A stretch of 64,000 bases of DNA from the NCBI GenBank assembly GCA_023052935.1, contig CM041292.1, forward strand, positions 142,379,143 through 142,443,142, read 5' to 3'. The position numbers and the translations under genes are program-made. Shown in pieces: positions 58,079 through 64,000 of the stretch. The notes below the pieces were generated by a model. That model was not told the DNA's origin. It saw only the letters and a list, made by a program, of their open reading frames with translations, and did no database searches. How positions within the stretch are numbered: position 1 is the first letter of the stretch; each line of letters opens with the position of its first letter. The DNA comes from Piezodorus guildinii. Its lineage: Eukaryota; Arthropoda; Insecta; Hemiptera; Pentatomidae.

Positions 58079-60238
58079 AAACTTGAATTGAACTTCCTCA
58101 TTTTGAAAACACAGGAGCAAACGAGATTATTTGGTTGACATGGGCTGACATAAGACATGAGCATAATAATGAAAATGCACGATGCTTAGTAGGTAGGTTT
58201 AAAACTTAATTTGACTTATTACATTTCCGTCATAGAGAAAATTATAGTGGGGAAGTTGTCCTCAAAGCCACTTTCTCAATGTACATAACCCTCAAATGAG
58301 TATGTAGCAGTTAAATAATAAATCAGTCATCTGGAGCTTAGTGCTGACCATGTTGTATTTCATTCCTGTCATAAAATTGAAAATCAATTACCCTGCTTTA
58401 TTATTTTTACATGGTTTTTGATAAATATCTGTGATTCAGCAACCTTAACAAGAGAAAACAATGTCAGAGATTCCCAGACACACGCGTAACACTGGTTAGC
58501 CATAAGGAAATTCCAGAAGTAAGCCAACAAGCCGAAAAATATCAAGGATACAATGTTTTTCCTTTTTGAAGGTTTAGCAAGCAATTTTTGTATATTTAAG
58601 GAAGATAATTCACACCTCCTTATATATACCAATATATATATTTTTTAATATCAAAATATTACTTATGGTTGGAGGTTATGACTATTATCGATTATTTATT
58701 GTTCTAAATCAGAAATTTAATTTGTTAATTATATCTGCATGATTCTGACTTATTTTTTTAATCCAATTTATAATTTACTGTATTATTTAAATTTTTTAGT
58801 TATTTAAATTGATTCAAATTTTTTCTATTTTTTACTTTTTGTTCTGTATTTAATATTTTTATTTTTTCGAAATTAAAACTGTATTTATTAATTATACTGT
58901 GGTTGGAAAATGCTATAATATTAATGTTAAATGATGAATTAATGTTAAAAGAAGAGACTGTTACTAAATAACCTAATTAAATTAATATACTCTTCATAAT
59001 TTGATAATCTAAAAAGATATATAGACGTTTAATTAATATTTCACTAAAACACATAGGAATACATATTTCAAGGATAAAAGCGAAAAATAAGAATGGCTAA
59101 AACTTGTTTTGATACTAATGATTCCCAAGTCATATTTTATTATTGTCCGAACGTAGATAATCTTCTGGGTCTCATTTGGAGGAAGATTCAACAATTATTA
59201 TCCATCATCTCTGACTCGACGGGTCATGCCGGAGGGAACCCAAGGAAAAGAAAGTGGTAAGGTTCCTGGAGGTTCCTGCATTTCCCTAAAGGCGTGAAAG
59301 CGAAGTTGATGGGGCTCTAGCCGATGTGACACGGCGAGATAAGGGGCTTAGCGGATCGTGAGAGATCTCGATGACCTAACTCCAGCTCGCCCGATAATTT
59401 CCATCCCCATAACGCCCTTGCCTACAAACGCTCTATAATGTTATATATGTGTTTTTATCCTTTCTTATACACGTTTCATGCTACCTATGTGTAGTTTCTT
59501 CACGAGACTTGATCACGCCTATAATTGAGACGTTGATTTCCAAAAAGTACTACATCCATTTTAGGAAATTTTTAAGGAAGCACGAAAATCTCTCATTACT
59601 ATATTATACCACCAATTTATTTGACTTTTCTAAAATCTAGAATTGTGTTTTAACTACATTAATAACACTATTTTAAAATTATGGAATGAAATGTTTTACT
59701 ATGATTTGGGACGAAACTAAATGTGTAATGAGTACCATTAGAAAATAATTGTATTTCTAAGTCGCGTCTTTAAAGGACTTCAGTGTTTCTTACATTAAAT
59801 GAAACAGAAGGTTTAGATAAAGCTAAAAGAAAATGTCCTTTAGTGCCTTTTGGAAATTAACGTCTCAATTCTAGTGTTACTATTTTGTTATATGTATTTC
59901 GTAAATCATTGGGAAATATCAGTAAAATATTTTTAAAAAATATTTCATCATATTGCATTACACACGATTTTTACTTACTTTCGTTATTTAAGTTAATTAA
60001 AGAACTTTTAAATTAAGTCAGGGTTGAAAAAGGTGAAAGAATTACATTGAGTTTTGAAGGAAACGTGTCTGTATTGCAGGTTAAGTAATTTAACAATAGA
60101 AATTATTTCTGTAACGATCATTTAGTTTTATCACTCTCCATTACTTAATACAACTTTGTATGTAAGATAACATTTTTTTCTAAAAGCTATAGCTTTCCAG
60201 TGGTATATCATGCATATATCTAGTATTCTATGTTCAAA
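58079..60238. other. AT-rich stretch
   Basis: 58940-58975 carries the right-end sequence of the MITE-like element at 50.4 kb, without a visible partner. 59190-59420 is GC-rich, with no recognised content. Confidence 0.35.
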
Positions 60239-60674
60239 ACGGGAGCGGCGTAGTCTAGAAGAGCACTACCCTACAGTTCTCCGGGCATCTGGGTTCGAAT
60301 CCCGGCTGTGGCAGAATATTATTTATTCTGTTAATGCAGTCGGTTGGAGACCCTCCTGGGGCAGACCCAACCTCTTTAAAGTGGGTACCCAAAAAATTGG
60401 GAGAAAAACCTTGCTGCTGTGCGTGATCAAGGGCTAATCACCTCATTGCCCGGCATAGTTCTTCTGGTTTGCCGATTTGGTTTTAAAAAAGTTACTGTAA
60501 CGTCTCATGCATATACGTCTCTAAATTATGAATTTTAATTTTTTTACGACTTATCATTTTCGTGCTGGACTTACATACGGACACAAACACAAACCATTTT
60601 GCGGGACTTATTCAGAAACAGTAGGAATCTCTATGTGTACTGAGCCAAAGACCCTCCATGGGTTGTTAAGGCAC
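60239..60674 (+). mobile_element. SINE family C, copy 3, interrupted by family D
   Basis: The head 'cgggagcggcgtagtctaga' and B box 'gggttcgaatcccgg' start the copy. The body runs to about 60457 and resumes at 60613 with 'gaaacagtaggaatctc' and 'agaccctccatgggttg'. Compared with copy 2 the interruption falls at one point in the body. The 75-codon frame overlapping the head is a SINE translation. Confidence 0.88.
60461..60612 (-). repeat. Family D fragment inside SINE C
   Basis: About 150 bases matching 61207-61375 ('cttctggtttgccga', 'catatacgt', 'ctggacttacatacg', 'tttgcgggactt'). It is in the same orientation as the D copies just downstream. Confidence 0.8.
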
Positions 60675-60727
60675 AGTTCTTTTTTTTTTCTAAAATATAC
60701 CTAAGCATTTTTCAGCTTTTTTTTTTT

Positions 60728-60860
60728 TTTCAAATTTGTTCAACTTGTATATTTACCCGTTTATTATCAATGCTAATAAAATGATATGGTTATTTTTTTC
60801 CGAAAGTTTAAAATATTGACATTTAATCCCTGTCAGACCATTTTATACCATCTACAATTC
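60728..60860 (-). repeat. Family D fragment
   Basis: 'caaatttgttcaacttgtat', followed by 'atttacccg', and 'tttaatccctgtcagacc' match the equivalent part of the copy at 60945-61480, so two partial D copies lie in tandem. Confidence 0.6.
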
Positions 60861-60944
60861 CGTGTATTAGGTAATATTTTTTCTATACCTCCATATTACT
60901 ATTATCATGTTCTAAAATACAAAAATACCACAACAAATATTTTT

Positions 60945-61480
60945 GCAGTTTTATCATTTCAAATTCGCTCAACTTGCATATTTATCCGATGCTAACAAGA
61001 TGATAAGCCTAATTTTTTTTTAAGTACAAAATTAAGGGTAGTCAGGACGAAGAAAATTTAAAATATCGGTATTTAAGCCCTGCCAATCTGTTTCAATCAG
61101 AATGAAACCTACATCATACAAAAGTTCATTAAATTTTACATCAATATACCGAGTTTAATCAAAATCGTTACAAAAATTTTGAGGAATTCGTAAAAAGGTG
61201 CGAAATGCACGGTATAAAGTGGCTCTTCTGGTTTGCCGACTTGGTTTAAAAAAATATGCTGTGATAGCTCAAGCATATACGTTTCTAAAATATGAAATTT
61301 CAGTTTTGTACACCTTAATATTTTCATCCTGGACTTACATACGCACATAAACACAAATATTTTTGCGGGACTTGGTCATAAGAACTAAAGGGACCCTAAA
61401 ATGTGTATTTCTGTTGAATTTTGAATTCGAAAAATTCACTGTCGCTATACTTTCCCTGACTATACATTTCATTCAAATAT
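60945..61480 (-). repeat. Family D repeat, longest minus-strand copy
   Basis: The reverse complement matches 17450-17960 across the 5' part ('ttttagggtcc', 'ccaagtcccg', 'accagaagagccactttata', 'gattttgattaaactc', 'gcagggcttaaa'). It lacks the long (TG)n. A 72-codon frame here has no recognised domain. Confidence 0.75.
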
Positions 61481-62151
61481 GGGTGAGTGAAATATATTTA
61501 TATTTGTAATGAAATAATATATATTTTAATATTCCATCGTTAAATGGATTTTTTTAAATTAAGTAACAATGAACGTCGGTTTTTTTCCAATAATTGAAAA
61601 AAAAAAAAACTTAAGGAGCATATTACAAAGAAAAAAAAGAAATCTAATCTGGAAAAGATCTCAGACAATAGTAGTTCTATCTCGGGTCTTCAGAATTAAT
61701 CTAAGCATTTCCATCCTCTGAAAAGGAACCGCCAGTAACTATATCCACTGTTGTTCCCTTTTACTTCCCTTTGGAAAAATATCAGAAAACATAAGGTTTG
61801 GAAAAAAAAAAAATACATAGAATTAAACAAGATGGAATTATGAAATAAAAAATTTAATTTCACATGAAAGGGAAGCCTCATCAAGTAGAAGAGCCTTCCT
61901 AATTCGAGGAGTGGGGAAAAGGAGGAGTTTAAACTAAACGCTAAAGGACAAGATGGGGCGAATCATTATTCTTCAAAAATACATTTCCCTCGAGTTAGTA
62001 TTCTCCGGGAATTTTCTTCTAATTAGAAAAGTGGAACAGAAGGGAGCCTTTGACGCGGGGTAAGGCTTCGCCTCCTTATTTTAACGATGGCAACAGGCTT
62101 AGGGTAGTAATCAAAGAAAAATTGTCTCCCTGTAATTAATAGAACCGTTTC

Positions 62152-62155
<4 letters not shown>
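61481..62155. other. Non-coding stretch
   Basis: Starts AT-rich, then is less AT-rich at 61660-62100. No family or exon was recognised. Confidence 0.35.

Positions 62156-62212
<57 letters not shown>
62156..62212. repeat. (TA)n microsatellite
   Basis: About 57 bases of TA repeat, followed by a broken ATATTATATATAT. Confidence 0.95.
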
Positions 62213-62218
<6 letters not shown>

Positions 62219-62330
62219 TATATATATTGTTAATAGTTTACAGCTCAGAAATATTCAATTTATATGTTACACTAAATTAAAAAAAAATAATAATTTTTTT
62301 AAAATTAGTGCCTGTTAAATGTTACCATGA

Positions 62331-62549
62331 TTTTTTTTTTTTTTCATAATACCTACCTCGCCTTTGAAGGCTATGCGGGGTTTCTCGGGCCATGAGGGCA
62401 AGGGTTAGCTAAATGCTGAAATAAAAGCCTCCCCCGCACCGAGTCTCGAACTCGTTATTATTTGGTTTCAAATTATTTGGTCCTCTCAGTTGCTAGGCCT
62501 ACACGCGTTTAAAGCAACGCGTGCTAACCCGCTCAGCTACCCGACCTCC
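62331..62549 (-). mobile_element. Fourth tRNA-derived SINE (family E), single copy
   Basis: The minus strand starts 'ggaggtcgggtagctgagcg' (tRNA-like, A box 'tagctgagcggg'). A B box 'gagttcgagactcg' follows after a longer than usual gap of about 90 bases, then 'ggaggcttttatttcagc', and it ends in a poly-A of 14 (T run on the plus strand at 62331-62344). The stretched A-B spacing suggests an insertion ('aaataatttgaaaccaaata'). It has no second copy in this window. Confidence 0.65.
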
Positions 62550-64000
62550 AAATTTCTTTAAACCATAATTTTTCTTCAAAATGGTACTCCGTTGTATGTA
62601 TGGTGCCTGCATTTATTATTATATTTCTCTCTCTGTTTATTTAAATTTGTACTCTCTCTGTTTATTACTTTTTTTTTAATTTGTACACATGCTGAAAATG
62701 TGATCTAAGGGCCTTAATACTTATTTCTTAATACTTATCAGGCAGATTTTCTTATATTCTAAAATAAACAAACTGAGATTAAAATTGTTTTAGGTGTTCT
62801 CAATATTTTACATTATAGTGTTTAAATGATAATTGTGATAAAATTAAGTACGTATGAAATGGAGTATTTAAGTATGTTCAATACATGAAATAAGAACATC
62901 ATAAATACAAGGAATTTCCATCCTTATTTAAAAATGAATAAATTTTGCTTGATAATAATTAATAGTTTTTCATTGAATCTTGCTCTAAATTACTCCATTC
63001 ATGACGTTATAAGTGAACTTTGTATAAGCGTTTGAATACAATAGCCGCTTGCTGAGTGAGCTGATAATGGCCCTCAAATCAACACACCTACGCCCATTAA
63101 CATTCCGATCCTGGTGGCGCCTCAAGAATAACATCATGCTATCTGTGAGATACGCCACCGAAATTCGATGGTCGATTTTACATACTAATAAAACTGAATT
63201 AGATTGAAAAAACAGGCCAGGAACAAAGAGATCCAGGACGAGACGCTAAATATGGTGAAGAGCAGAGGAGAAACATCGGTACTGAAAAAATGCTTAGTCC
63301 AACTTACTTATGTAAATGTCTAAATAGAAAGTAGCCGAGATAAGTTCACTTTTAATGGACGAAGAGATGCAGCTATCTGGGCCGGCTATCGTAGGGATGG
63401 TCTCGGTAAGGACGTCAATATATTTATATAAGTGAAGATAGGACAGTTCTATCTGCCGGCTAAGGGAGGCTTCTAAAAGGTCACATTCAGTTAGTACCGG
63501 GGTGGTCCGACAGTCTACTTCTTCAACCTCTTCTTAGTAAGTCTTTTCTTCGTCATTCATTTTTTGTTATTATTTTGTCTTTGTCGATATGCTCTCCTGG
63601 GATGGATAGATATCTCTATCTAACTCCTAGGAAGTGGGAACCTTGGTTTTATCATGGATGCTATTCACATCTTTTTCTTCAACGGTTGGTAGATGAACGT
63701 TATTTTCTTTTGATGGATTTAAATATTGAACCAAGTTCCTTCGTAGATTTTATGGTTCAGTATATTTTTTTCATGTATATTATACCGTTTACTTAATTTA
63801 AAGTCCTCTTCAATAATTGCCGAACAAAACGGTCCATTCCTATCCATAAATGATGAAAATAGACCTTCTGGAGAGTGTCAGTCAATCAACAAAACATTTT
63901 CCAAAGTCCCCAACTCATGCAAAAAAAGATGATTGTTACTGTTTGCTTACTGGGCCTCATTTAGTTCGATTTACTACAACTTCTTGAAGCCTGGCCAAAC
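62550..64000. other. Non-coding stretch to window end
   Basis: 63040-63560 is less AT-rich and has no recognised motif. The 73-codon frame at 63575-63796 is unsupported. No RNA genes were seen. Confidence 0.35.

Noticed and set aside
60210..60437. 75-codon frame as a gene
   Set aside because: Lies entirely over the SINE C head and body.

Overview
The window reads as a repeat-rich, AT-rich nuclear genome segment from an animal, most likely an arthropod and plausibly a hemipteran insect. The signs are tRNA-derived SINEs with Pol III A/B boxes, Jockey-clade and RTE-like LINE relics, a mariner remnant, a Penelope-like element (PLE) with a GIY-YIG endonuclease, long (TA)n tracts, a conventional 100-N scaffold gap and no operon-like coding. 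The order-level guess is inference only. No complete protein-coding gene is visible. Nearly all listed open frames are microsatellite translations, SINE/LINE shadows or chance frames.

Layout. 1-4.3 kb: an unnamed AT-rich repeat (family D), a (TA)n tract, and one copy each of SINE families A, B and C. 5.9-12.0 kb: the most structured part. Two head-to-head PLE 3' halves meet at a T58 tract. Next to them lies a 3-kb near-perfect inverted repeat plus a third direct copy, arranged as a duplication-inverted triplication-duplication around a 452-bp palindrome. 12.4-13.7 kb: an RTE-like LINE 3' end split by a SINE A, then a SINE B, both with clear target-site duplications. 15-32 kb: scattered SINE A copies, Jockey tails, a 447-bp internally deleted mariner inside a Jockey tail, and a SINE C inside a (TA)n tract. 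32-38 kb: SINE A, SINE B with poly-A, family D, and a 257-bp palindrome with split hammerhead motifs. 40.9-56.9 kb: Jockey and RTE tails, a SINE B, a small TIR element, and several candidate host exons on the + strand. Three of these (about 43.3, 46.9 and 49.0 kb) are mutually phase-compatible. 57.7-62.6 kb: another hammerhead-like palindrome, a SINE C interrupted by family D, more family D, and a fourth tRNA-derived SINE.

How the parts relate. The PLE 3' ends carry a recognisable hammerhead-ribozyme core (CTGATGA, stem II, GAAA), as is known for PLEs. Three other palindromes in the window (9.48, 37.99 and 57.69 kb) carry the same kind of box in both arms, intact, split or decayed. This suggests a family of short palindromic PLE-derived elements. 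One of them appears to have acted as the inverted repeat that mediated the local duplication-triplication. Coordinates of repeats are eye-estimated and may be off by several bases except where a target-site duplication fixes them.
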